Positions 1 to 8,826 of a DNA stretch of 64,000 nucleotides are shown here, in pieces. The position numbers and the translations under genes are program-made. The first letter of the stretch is position 1; every line of letters starts with the position of its first letter. This DNA comes from Tremella fuciformis (lineage: Eukaryota > Basidiomycota > Tremellomycetes > Tremellales > Tremellaceae), in assembly GCA_032768795.1 (NCBI GenBank), contig CP136491.1, positions 1-64,000 of the forward strand, read 5' to 3'. The notes beneath the pieces are model-generated. The model saw only the letters and a program-made list of their open reading frames with translations. It had not been told where the DNA came from and ran no database searches.

Positions 1-191
1 CCCCCTAACCCCCTAACCCCCTAACCCCCTAACCCCCTAACCCCCTAACCCCCTAACCCCCTAACCCCCTAACCCCCTAACCCCCTAACCCCCTAACCCC
101 CTAACCCCCTAACCCCCTAACCCCCTAACCCCCTAACCCCCTAACCCCCTAACCCCCTAACCCCCTAACCCCCTAACCCCCTAACCCCTAA
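1..191. repeat. Telomeric repeat tract
   Basis: Twenty-three perfect copies of the 8-mer CCCCCTAA followed by one 7-nt variant CCCCTAA. Read on the minus strand this is TTAGGGGG running toward coordinate 1, so position 1 is the outer end of a chromosome. The five-G unit is the type known from Cryptococcus and relatives. No variant units are mixed in before the last one. Confidence 0.98.
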
Positions 192-330
192 GGCCTTCGG
201 GGTAATTCAGGGTCCGGCCGGGGAAATCCAGGGAGCGGCTCGGGGTCATTCAGGGAGCGGCCCGGGGTCATTCAGGGGCGGTCCGGGGCCATTCAGGGGT
301 GGCTCAGGGTAGCGCGGGGTAGTTCAGGGT
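192..330. repeat. Subtelomeric ~26-bp degenerate G-rich repeats
   Basis: About five diverged units of roughly 26 bp built around CATTCAGGGAGCGGCCCGGG, directly abutting the telomere tract. The unit carries CAGGG/CGGGG blocks that resemble degenerated telomere DNA. No coding potential is seen: open frames on both strands are low-complexity Pro/Gly/Arg translations of the repeat. Confidence 0.8.
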
Positions 331-603
331 CAAAGGAGGGGGGGTCCTTTGGTTTATGGACCAGGCACTAAGGATACGGGGAAATGTGGGGTAGGAAATG
401 CGGGGGATGCGGGGAAGTGGAGGTGGGGTAGTGCGGGGTAGTGCGGAGAAGGTGGAGGTTGCGGGGCAACCGGGGCAGTCTGGGGTCCCAGCCGGAGTGG
501 CCGGGGCAGTGTGGGGCCGCGTGGGGCAGTCCGGGGGATCCGGGGAAGCGTGGAGGTGGAGGTGGAGGCGAAAAAAGCGGAATCAAATCTTAAGGGGGGG
601 GTG

Positions 604-728
604 GAGATAAGATAGGCGCGCAGATAAGGGGGAGGGCAAGATAAGATAGGTCCGGTGATAAGAGGGGGGGCAAGATAAGATAAGCCCAGTGATAAGGGGG
701 GGGGATAGATAACAGCCATAAGATAAGG
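604..728. repeat. 33-34-bp GATAAG-bearing tandem repeat
   Basis: Three to four copies with starts near 604, 637 and 671. Each contains AGATAAGATAGG-type doublets, then GTGATAAG and a run of seven to nine G. Every unit therefore holds two or three GATAAG motifs, the core bound by GATA-type zinc-finger factors in fungi. Binding is inference; only the repetition is seen. Confidence 0.75.
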
Positions 729-895
729 CTCAGTACTATTACCTTTGAGTCGTAAAGCCGTAAGCCAGCAAAATACTAAGTGAGCATAGCCACCTGGACC
801 GAAATTTTGAGCCGAATCCAACCGTGACGCTCTCATTGCTCCCCGACAAAGCCTAGACCATCCAGCTGACTCAGCTTGCCTCTCGGACCCAATTC

Positions 896-1170
896 GCACC
901 ATGCGGGCCACTTGGGGTCCGGCCATTGCTGATCAAGCAAGTCACATGCTGCCATGGCTTGAGGCATTTACCTCATTGGCCAGTCGCTTCTGGGAAAGGC
1001 CTAGGCTGTGCAGATGACTCATCTCCTCCCTGAGATCCCACCGTGCCATGCGGGTTGCTCAGGGTCGGCCCATTGGTGACAAAGCAAGTCACACGCCACC
1101 ATAGCTTGAGGCATTTATCTCATTGGCCCAGCTAAATCCCTCACTCGAGGCATTTCTCTCATTGGCCAGA
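896..1170. repeat. Imperfect ~147-bp tandem duplication upstream of the OTU gene
   Basis: The block starting with CATGCGGG at about 900 recurs at about 1047. Both copies hold GCAAGTCACA, a CTTGAGGCATTTA box and CTCATTGGCC. The GAGGCATTT...CTCATTGGCC part returns a third time near 1146. The copies contain CCAAT-type inverted boxes (ATTGG) and lie just before a TATA-like CATAAATA near 1221, so they may form the upstream control region of the gene starting at 2075. Confidence 0.65.
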
Positions 1171-1220
1171 GCAAGCGGCAGCTGACCAATCAGCCAGGCC
1201 TCGCCTCCACCTCGGCTCAT

Positions 1221-2074
1221 AGCATAAATACCCCCCTCTCCTTCTCCTCCTTCTCCATCCATCTCACTCACCATCCTTGGTAGGAGTCCACTCTTCTCTT
1301 GCTGCAGCTGCTGACCACACAGACACACCTACTCAACACACTCAACCTCGTACACCAGCACATCTGTCTCTTTCTCTGCACAGTGAGTCTCTCCTTCCTC
1401 CCTCCCTTCCCCCCTCCTCCTCTCTTCCCCATCCCTCCTCTGTCTACCATACACTCCAGGCAGTGTTTTGGGGAGCTCTCATCACCTACACCCTTCCAAG
1501 CCTGGATCCTGCATGCCTCTCCAGATATGTCTGTGACTATTGGCCTCTGCACCAGCACCTATCACAAGCCACTCTCATGTTGGCCTCTGTGCATGGGTTT
1601 GAGGAAATGTAGCTCTGTTGAGATGTCTCCTGCTGAGGCTGGCTCATGCTCTGCGCTGGTCATGCACCTTGTCTGCCACTTCACAAGGACAGCTCTTTGC
1701 TGGGTCTGAAAGAACATTGGCTTCAACAGCCTTTGTCTCTTGTGCAGCCAGTAGGAGTGGGTCTGGGCAATAGACAATGACATCAGTAACAAAACACACA
1801 CCTGTATGGGAACAGGCCTCAGAGTGTAATGCTCTGAGGTCAGACAGAGGCTGGTGATCTGCTCTGGCATGACCTACAGTAAGGGGTTATGCTGGTTCAG
1901 ATTGCTGGACAAGGATGGCTGGGTTGGGCTTCTCTATGAGGCCCTTCATCAGACTGACCAGGTTGACTCAAAAGTCTTCATTGGCACTGCCCTGTGTGCA
2001 GTTACAGTTGGAATCACAATCATTACTAACTGCTTCTCTTATCCTGGGCTTCACTTACTTAGCAGACCACAGCC
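1221..2074 (+). promoter_or_regulatory. Probable long leader of the OTU-domain gene
   Basis: After the TATA-like CATAAATA the plus strand becomes pyrimidine-rich, with long C/T runs around 1385-1440 as is common near fungal transcription starts. Several short open frames exist, but none shows recognisable protein features. A spliced 5' exon joining the downstream frame cannot be excluded. No other gene is seen here. Confidence 0.4.
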
Positions 2075-4315
2075 ATGGCTCCAACTCGAACTCTGCGGCG
2101 GTCGGCTCGACTCAACCCTATTCAGCATACTAGGATGATCATGGACTGTGTACTGATTACTAGGAGGCAGCCACAGCCTCTTCTGGTCGCTTCAGAGCTT
2201 CCTCAGCCATCACCCATTACACATAGATCATTGTCTCCAGCCTTATCCACCAATGCACCATCCTCAAATGACGATTACCGCGAAAAGTCTGTCGATGATG
2301 GCGAGACATTAGCAGCACTTCCAGCCAGCTCAGCACAAGTTCAATCGGTTACAGCACTGCCCAGTGATCGATTCAATCATCTTCTCGATAATCTATTACC
2401 CAAGGATTACGATCTCGACAAATACGAATACGCCCTTACGCCAAACGCTTACGACCGACGCTTCGGTAATCCCTCGGCCCTTGTCCAGCTAGTATCTCAC
2501 ATGCCTCGGACATTACCATCGATTGCATTAGGCGACGGTCCACGGCAATGGACTTTACTTGCATCGAGCGTCCACCAGATATGGGTCAAGACATCCGTCA
2601 AAGAAGGCTTCTTCAAGGCTTTGAAGCAATGGCAAATAGCTCAGCCTGGCAAGTATGCTAATCAAGGCAGTATCGGTCGCGTCATAGTCCCAGCCAGACT
2701 CTTTACAGAGTGCCTCAGAGCAGCCAAATGCAGAGTTATGTATTTGAAAGCCTACGGGCAGAAAATGCCATTACTGGAGCGATTCATGCCTTACGAATTA
2801 GCCCAAGTCGATCATCCGCTTGCAAAGTACAACTCTTGGGACATCGGCAGGTCATTTGAGTCGCCTTTCATTTGGCTATTCTCTCCGATTACAGCTGGGT
2901 CAACCTTCGACACATATCCGATGATTATACCGGCCTCACTCGATTACGGATCGGTCCAGGCTCAACTTCGATATGACAATACCGACTTTGCGATCAAGAT
3001 ATACCCTCGGCTTGTCCATGCTATCAAATCACTCAATAGCCAGCTTGGTAATGCCATACCCACTACTACTCGAGGTGTCCGGACACAAGGCAAATCGGCA
3101 ATGGAAGTAATACAAGCGCTATCCGGTTTACCTCAGAACGAATTAGAAGGCCTTCGAATCGAAGTCACAGTACAAGCACCAACACTTGCAGCAGCCTTTG
3201 CAATAGTAAAAGCGACACCATTCCTCGATCCAGCCTTTTGGCTTAACCCGGCACGCTTCGATTCCCAACTCGAATACCTCAAACTCGATGCGAAGATAAT
3301 GGAAGTAGAGACATTGCTTGCAAATGCCAGTTGGATGCACGAGCAGGTCACTCTATTAGGTCATCTGCAAGGCGACAATGTCCGCAAACCCACCCGATTA
3401 CAAGTGCAATGCCTTGTGGACTTGCTTGCTGCTATTGGTTGGAATAAAGGATTACGAAAGGTTACCAAGTCATCAGCCACCAATGCTTGGTGGTCAAATA
3501 CCGCGGAGATTACAACGGAACTTGGCATACTTGGCCATCTCAACGCGACATTCAACACAAATGAGCGGCGTAATCGGTTGATACAAATTATGCGGTCAAA
3601 GTCAACATACGGCTACATTCCTTGTCAAATCAACCCTACCGATGCATCTCACCGCTACCAAATGAACAGCAAAGAGCTTATGGTACTTCGATGTGGCAAT
3701 AAGCATTGTCGACACAAGATTAATCAGAGCCAGGCTATGCGATGGTTTGCTCAACTTGTCACCGACGGAATAGTACCAAGAGCAGAAGTAGGCTATTCGG
3801 AGCCGGCGACATTACCTCAAGGCCCAAATCAGCAGGAAGCGACTCAGCCATTTGTCCAAGGTCGATTTGAACTGCCTGGTCGTAATCAGCTTACTCGACT
3901 TGACGGTCAGCCGGTATTCTACCGTACGAATTGGATCAAAGGCGACGGTAATTGCATGTTTGCTGCAATAGTCAAAGCACTCGGAATACCACGCTTGACA
4001 CATCTCGGAGCAAGGCGGGCAGCGGTGGCTTATGCTCGCAAGTTCCAAGACGACTTCTTCCCATTTCTAGAGAGTCAAAGCGAGTCAATGGGAGCATACC
4101 TCAGGCGTATGGGCAAGGCGGGGACTTGGGGTGATGACCTGATGCTAAAGGCCTTGAGTGGGGCATACAATGTCAAGATCAGAGTCTACAAGCGGCATAA
4201 TGATGGCAGCCATCAGTGGTATGAGGTAGGAGAAGGTGAGGATAGTATTGGCCTGTACTTAGCAAGTGAGCATTATGAGAACTTAGTAACTGCAGATGAG
4301 TTGTTTGGTAGATAG
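2075..4315 (+). CDS. Subtelomeric protein with C-terminal OTU cysteine protease domain
   Basis: A 746-residue uninterrupted frame with an in-frame ATG. The last ~150 residues form an OTU-type deubiquitinase domain. The Asp-box is KGDGNCMFAAI with catalytic Cys about residue 627 and Asp 624, and the catalytic-His motif is SEHYENL at about residue 733. All key residues are present, so the domain looks intact. The first ~590 residues match no family I recognise; a short Cys/His cluster (LRCGNKHCRHKI) sits just before the OTU part. The gene lies between a repeat-built promoter and a 167-bp satellite, and its base composition is more AT-rich than the genes beyond 10 kb. It may be a subtelomeric gene family member or cargo of an unrecognised mobile element. 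OTU domains are known in some transposons; the link here is inference. Confidence 0.8.
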   Translation: MAPTRTLRRSARLNPIQHTRMIMDCVLITRRQPQPLLVASELPQPSPITHRSLSPALSTNAPSSNDDYREKSVDDGETLAALPASSAQVQSVTALPSDRFNHLLDNLLPKDYDLDKYEYALTPNAYDRRFGNPSALVQLVSHMPRTLPSIALGDGPRQWTLLASSVHQIWVKTSVKEGFFKALKQWQIAQPGKYANQGSIGRVIVPARLFTECLRAAKCRVMYLKAYGQKMPLLERFMPYELAQVDHPLAKYNSWDIGRSFESPFIWLFSPITAGSTFDTYPMIIPASLDYGSVQAQLRYDNTDFAIKIYPRLVHAIKSLNSQLGNAIPTTTRGVRTQGKSAMEVIQALSGLPQNELEGLRIEVTVQAPTLAAAFAIVKATPFLDPAFWLNPARFDSQLEYLKLDAKIMEVETLLANASWMHEQVTLLGHLQGDNVRKPTRLQVQCLVDLLAAIGWNKGLRKVTKSSATNAWWSNTAEITTELGILGHLNATFNTNERRNRLIQIMRSKSTYGYIPCQINPTDASHRYQMNSKELMVLRCGNKHCRHKINQSQAMRWFAQLVTDGIVPRAEVGYSEPATLPQGPNQQEATQPFVQGRFELPGRNQLTRLDGQPVFYRTNWIKGDGNCMFAAIVKALGIPRLTHLGARRAAVAYARKFQDDFFPFLESQSESMGAYLRRMGKAGTWGDDLMLKALSGAYNVKIRVYKRHNDGSHQWYEVGEGEDSIGLYLASEHYENLVTADELFGR

Positions 4316-4339
4316 ATGCATTTGACTCTCTCAGTTCTC

Positions 4340-5665
4340 CAGTAATTGGGAAACGAGTTAGAGATTCAGAATCAGCTCGTCAAACTAGGTATAGCACTGG
4401 GCACTAGACTTGCCAAATAAATTTATCCAGCTGCGGGAAAAGCTGCAAGGGTCCCCCCTTGGGCAGTCGTGCTGGGTTACGGGTAGGGCCAGCTCAGCCA
4501 GTCTTGCTCCGATCAGAGAACAAGTGAGAGATTTGGAATCAGCTCGTCAAACTATGTATAGTAATGGGCATTAGACTTGCCAAATAAATTTATCCAGCGC
4601 CGGAAAAAGCTGCAAGGGTCCCCCCTTGGGCAGTCGTGCTGGGTTACGGGTAGGGGCAGCTCGGCCAGTCTTGCTCCGATCAGAAAACGGGTTAGAGATT
4701 CAGAATCAGCTCGTCAAACTATGTATAGTAATGGGCATTAGACTTGCCAAATAAATTTATCCAGCGCCGGAAAAAGCTGCAAGGGTCCCCCCTTGGGCGG
4801 TCGTAATGACTTACGGATGGGATTAGCTCGGCCAGTCTTGCTCCGATCAGAAAACAAGTGAGAGATTTGGAATCAACTCGTCAAACTGTGTATAGTAATG
4901 GGCATTAGACTTGCCAAATAAATTTATCCAGCTACGGGAAAAGCTGCAAGGGTCCCCCCTTGGGCAGTCGTGCTGGGTTACGGGTAGGGGCAGCTCGGCC
5001 AGTCTTGCTCCGATCAGAAAACGGGTTAGAGATTCAGAATCAGCTCGTCAAACTATGTATAGTAATGGGCATTAGACTTGCCAAATAAATTTATCCAGCG
5101 CCGGAAAAAGCTGCAAGGGTCCCCCCTTGGGCAGTCGTGCTGGGTTACGGGTAGGGCCAGCTCAGCCAGTCTTGCTCCGATCAGAAAACGGGTTACAGAT
5201 TCAGAATGAGCTCGTCAGACTATGTATAGTAATGGGCATTAGACTTGCCAAATAAATTTATCCAGCGCCAGAAAAAGCTCCAAGGGTCCCCCCTTGGGCA
5301 GACGTACTCGACTTTCGGGGGGATTAACTCCACCAGTTTTGCTCCGATCGGAAAACAAGTGAGAGATTTGGAATCAGCTCGTCAAACTGAGTATAGTACC
5401 AACCATTAGACTTGCAGAATGAGTTTATCCAGCACCGGAAAAAGCTACAAGGGTCCCCCCTTGGGCAGACGTACTGGTCTTTCGGAGGGATTAACTCCAC
5501 CAGTTTCGCTCTGATCCGGGAATGGTTCAGAGATTCAGAATCAGCTCGTCAAATAGAGTATATTAGCACCCTTCACCTAACAAAAATAATTTCAGTCACA
5601 ACCAGCAAACTCCAAGGGTCCCCCCTTGGGCCATATGAGCTCCAAGGGTCCCCCCTTGGACCGTT
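4340..5665. repeat. 167-bp tandem satellite, about eight units
   Basis: The landmark CAAGGGTCCCCCCTTGG occurs at 4446, 4613, 4780, 4947, 5114, 5281, 5448, 5613 and 5643. The first seven are spaced exactly 167 bp, the next 165 bp, and the last two 30 bp, where the array decays. The landmark is itself a perfect hairpin (CAAGGG/CCCTTG arms around CCCCC). Other conserved boxes per unit are GAATCAGCTCGTCAAACT, GACTTGCCAAATAAATTTA and GTCTTGCTCCGATC. No unit is coding; the open frame at 5412-5765 is a translation of the repeat. Confidence 0.95.
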
Positions 5666-5940
5666 TTACGTGAAGTCAGGGATGCATGCGAGACTCATCC
5701 CACATATATTTGGGACCATATTAGGGTACTTACTTCGACAATCAACTCAATATTCCGATTACTGACTGCGTCACAGCCAACCAAAGTCAAATACCCAGCC
5801 AACTTTGGATGCCCGTAAATCCGTCAGTTTGTACCCGATCGGGAAGATCATTACATTTACGAATAGCTTTTTTGTCGAACTTTTTGAATCCAAAAAAAAA
5901 ATTCCGAAAATCTCGATGCGCGAGAAAGTCCCCCCCCCCA
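5666..5940. other. Non-coding junction segment with homopolymer runs
   Basis: Single-copy sequence between the satellite and the retrotransposon break. It holds an A-run (about 5891-5899) and a C-run (about 5930-5939). No gene is visible: the minus-strand frame that enters it from the retroelement loses all similarity to reverse transcriptase at about 5966, so its extension here is fortuitous. Confidence 0.6.
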
Positions 5941-5950
5941 GACCTGCCTG

Positions 5951-5964
5951 TAACCCCTAACCCC
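5951..5964. repeat. Interstitial telomere-like sequence
   Basis: TAACCCCTAACCCC, nearly two telomere units with four rather than five C. It has the same orientation as the terminal tract at 1-191 and sits directly at the point where the Ty3 reverse transcriptase stops matching its family. Confidence 0.65.
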
Positions 5965-7240
5965 GGCAAGTCGAGCTTCGTGTAGTATCTCGACTTGGCT
6001 AGGTCGTCGGTCACTTGGGATATCAGGGGTAGCGGGTATGCTTCCGGTACCGTCATCTCGTTGAGCTTGCGATAGTCGACAACCATTCTCAGTTCTCCTT
6101 GGGCTTTCTTTGGTACGAAGAAGCTTGGTGAGCCATAGGGCGAGTTCGATGGTCGAATCCTTCCAGCCTTTCTCTCTCGATCCAGCAGCTTGTCGAGCGC
6201 ATCCATCTGATCTGGGTTCAGGCTATACAGCGGGGCCACTCGTAAGTCGGCTCCAGGTTTAAGCGTGATGCGTAGGTCGTATTCTCTACTTGGAGCAAGC
6301 GTCTCCACCCCTCGTCGAGGATGGAAGACCTCGAGGTATTTGTGATATCGCTCCGGGACAAGGTGTTGCACAGCTGCTTCCTCCTCTGGGCTGAGTTCGT
6401 ACTCGTCATAGTCGGGTAGGACGTCGATGTATGCCTCTTTCTCGCTCAACTCCTCGGTCACTGTGCCGCATAGCTCGACCGTATTTCCCTGGTTCTGCTC
6501 CCATCGGTTGAATGGGAGCTCAATGCTGTTCGCCTTCGATCGCCTGCTCCTTCGTTTACCTTGTCGCCTTTCCGCCTTAGTCTCCAATGTTCCTGATAGT
6601 CGCGAAACCTCGTCGAGGTTCTGTGGTCCGTCCTCCTGATCCGTCTTCTTCCCGCCTGTCCTCTTCCTTGTCGCCTTCTTCCTTCCAGCATCCAATATCA
6701 CACCGTTCTCCTTCATCCAGTCATATCCCAACACCACGTCCGCTCCTGCCAATGTTGTCACACCTAACTCTTCCCTTCCTTCACCGCCTAGGACTCTTAC
6801 TGTTCCCGTCACTCCCTTTTCTACTTGTCCTGCTGAGCTTGGTTTACCATCAAAGAGGAGGAGTTGCCGGGGTCGAGGGAGTGGGTAACAGGGGATGTGA
6901 TGCCGTTCAACAAACACAGAGTCGACGAAGTTACCAGTGGCCCCGGTGTCAAGCAGCACCTTCACCCCGTCGACTTGATTGACGCTTCCTGACACGACAG
7001 CCTGCTCTCTGCCTAAACAGCAAACCTCACCACGAATGCATGCCTCCTCATCACTAGCTATTCCGTCCGTGGCAACCAGTGCCTTCTCCTCTTTCGCTTC
7101 TTCGTCGAGGTTCGGGATTAAAGGTGATTGTGATACAGGGGGGGTGGGAGGTGAATGGGGAGGGGAGGTAGCCGAGAGGATGTCTTGATGGGGCCGCTGG
7201 ACCTCTCGTATGTTCTCAGCGTCCCTCAAGCTTTTGGGTC
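5965..7240 (-). pseudogene. pol: Ty3/gypsy Pol fragment: protease and N-terminal reverse transcriptase
   Basis: Frame -1 relative to Gag, entered at the CCCAAAA slip site (7232-7238). A retropepsin motif VLLDTGATGNFV supplies the catalytic Asp near 6950. A basic, Lys/Arg-rich spacer follows, then the start of Ty3-type RT with IRPSNSPYGSPSFFVPKK, LRMVVDYRKLNEMTVPEAYP and YYTKLDL. The catalytic YxDD region and everything after it are absent. The frame continues to about 5787 only by chance. Confidence 0.9.
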
Positions 7241-8305
7241 CTCCTGCTTGACGATAGGTCGGCCGGGTGCAGGGCTGCCTCGAGGAACGGGAGGTCGTTG
7301 CCCTGGAACACAGGCATTGGCGAAGTGTCCGACCCCGCCGCAACGGTAGCAGAGACGCTGCTCGTTCCTCCTCTGGCGTTCCGCTGGGTCGAGTCCTCCA
7401 GGAGGCGTTGGTCTGTAACCAAGCGGGCCACTAGGGGCTGGTGAAGGGCGCGCCAACGGGATTGGCGGGAGAGGGCGGTAGGTCGACAAGGCAGGGGGAG
7501 GAACTTGTCCCTGGGTAGTCGTAGCTGGCCGTCGTCAAGCTTCTTTGTACCGCTTGACCTCGGCCTTTTTCTCGGCCTCCCTTGCTCTGAGCCGGTTGTC
7601 CAACTTGATGACATAGGACTGAAGCTCTCCGAAGGTCTCCAGCTCCACTGTGGTCCGAGCAACCTCGTCTCGAAGATTGTCTGAGAGGCCTTCGAGCGCC
7701 CTAGCTCTAGCTTGCTCGTTGGCTTCCCATCCCAAGACCGCCAGGTACTCCCTAAGCTTCGCGAAGTACTCTGCCGCTGATCCGGTCTGCTTCAAGTCGA
7801 AGTATTGCCTCTGAGCGGTGCCCTTGATGTCGGGATCCCCGAAGTTGTCCCTCAAGTATCTCGATAACCTCTGAAAGCTACTGATCTTCTCGTCGAGTTC
7901 TTCTCCTGACGCGAGAGGCTGGATAGCGTCTTGAACGAAGCCCCTAAGGAAGGAGATGGCGTAGATGACTTTGGACTCCTCTGTAAACTTCGAAGGCTGT
8001 AGGCAAAAGACGATGTTGCATTGCATGAGGAATCCTTCGAGTTTCTCCGGCTTAGAGCCATCGAAAGTGTCGGGCGGGTTGGCCTTGGGCTCGCTCGATG
8101 ATGCGTTGGTCGAGGGAGTGGGTGAATTGGCTCGACGAGCCTCTATGGCAACAAGTTGTTGCAGGATCTGAGCGAGGGAAGCCTGATCCGCCATGTTGTT
8201 GGGTGTGCTAGACCGGCTAGCAGGAGGAAGTCGAAGGGACTGTGGTAAAGCTTGGTGCTCGTGGTTCGGGTTGAGTGATGTCGAACGTCGAGTCTTGGTG
8301 GGCAT
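7226..8305 (-). pseudogene. gag: Ty3/gypsy Gag with CCHC zinc knuckle, interrupted by one stop
   Basis: The ATG at 8305 lies ~50 nt inside the 5' LTR. Residues ~75-255 resemble the capsid of Ty3/gypsy Gag (PDTFDGSKPEKLEGFL, ...AAEYFAKLREYLAVLGW). An in-frame TGA at 7535-7537 follows EVKRYKEA. The same frame then continues without further stops to the zinc knuckle CYRCGGVGHFANAC and ends at TGA 7226-7228, one codon after the frameshift heptamer. A C-to-T change of CGA to TGA would explain the internal stop; this is inference. Confidence 0.88.
7232..7238 (-). promoter_or_regulatory. Gag-Pol -1 ribosomal frameshift site CCCAAAA
   Basis: On the minus strand the Gag frame reads GAC-CCA-AAA-GCT-TGA. 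C-CCA-AAA is a canonical X-XXY-YYZ slippery heptamer in the correct phase. Slipping back one base gives CCC-AAA-AGC-TTG, which is exactly the Pol frame. The Gag stop lies one codon further on. Confidence 0.85.
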
Positions 8306-8345
8306 ATGCCCCGGCTATGCGTGGTTGTGCAAAGAGGTAGTAGCA

Positions 8346-8356
8346 CTCTCTGATAC
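8346..8356 (-). promoter_or_regulatory. Putative primer-binding site of the Ty3 element
   Basis: Immediately inside the LTR terminus the minus strand reads GTATCAGAGAG. The 8-mer TATCAGAG is exactly complementary to CTCTGATA, which occurs on the same strand inside the LTR (plus coordinates 8403-8410). The tRNA complement normally expected after a terminal TGG is not obvious. Confidence 0.45.
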
Positions 8357-8826
8357 TGTCACAATGCTGCGCTCTCCCGTTGGCAGAGGCCCTCTTGCAC
8401 AATATCAGAGTCAGGAATAAGGATAAAGGGGGGTAGAAACGAGGATGTCGAGGTAGGATCCTTGTCGAGGTTGGATCCTCGTCGAGGTTACAAGGTCGTC
8501 GAGGTAACAAGGTCGTCGAGGTAACAAGGTCGTCGAGGTAACAAGGTCGTCGAGGATACAGCGTGAGTGCGGCTCAGCCACGCTGCGTGCCACGGAGAGA
8601 GTGAGATTGTCAATGGTGATCCATGAGACTCAATCGGAGAGTGCTGAAGAACTACGACGGGCGCCCTGGGCATCCTATATGACTCTGCGCCTGCTTCCCG
8701 TCGTCGCGCGTTCATTCAACGTCTACTCCCTCGTCGAGGTTCTCCAGCCCGAGGTAGGTCACGTGTCGGCCACGTGAGAGGTGTCGGTCACGTGCGTAGG
8801 TCGTCGAGGGCGTGGCCGTCGTGACA
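8357..8826 (-). repeat. 5' LTR of the Ty3 element (470 bp)
   Basis: On the minus strand it begins TGTCAC at 8826 and ends GTGACA at 8357, a perfect 6-bp inverted terminus of the usual TG...CA type. Gag starts ~50 nt downstream. The LTR interior has four to five copies of a 17-bp unit (GTCGTCGAGGTAACAAG, about 8480-8553) and scattered TCGTCGAGG motifs. The partner LTR is not in the window. Confidence 0.85.

Larger units (their letters stand above)
5965..8826 (-). mobile_element. Truncated Ty3/gypsy LTR retrotransposon
   Basis: Minus-strand element in the order 5' LTR (8357-8826), primer-binding area (about 8346-8356), Gag, protease and the first part of reverse transcriptase. The remaining RT, RNase H, integrase and 3' LTR are missing. 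Breakage is within RT immediately after motif A (YYTKLDL). Gag carries one in-frame TGA, so the copy is dead even apart from the truncation. The chromodomain or integrase type cannot be told. No target duplication can be assessed because one end is lost. Confidence 0.93.

Noticed and set aside
354..926. 190-codon open frame on the minus strand near the telomere
   Set aside because: Its translation is Pro/Leu/Thr-rich low complexity that mirrors the G-rich repeats; no domain, no splice context.
4340..5665. CRISPR-like array
   Set aside because: Whole 167-bp units repeat, not short repeats with unique spacers, and the genome is eukaryotic.
5412..5765. 117-codon plus-strand frame in the satellite
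   Set aside because: It reads through repeat units (the word LQGSPLG recurs with the 167-bp and 30-bp periods), so it is a by-product of the repeat.
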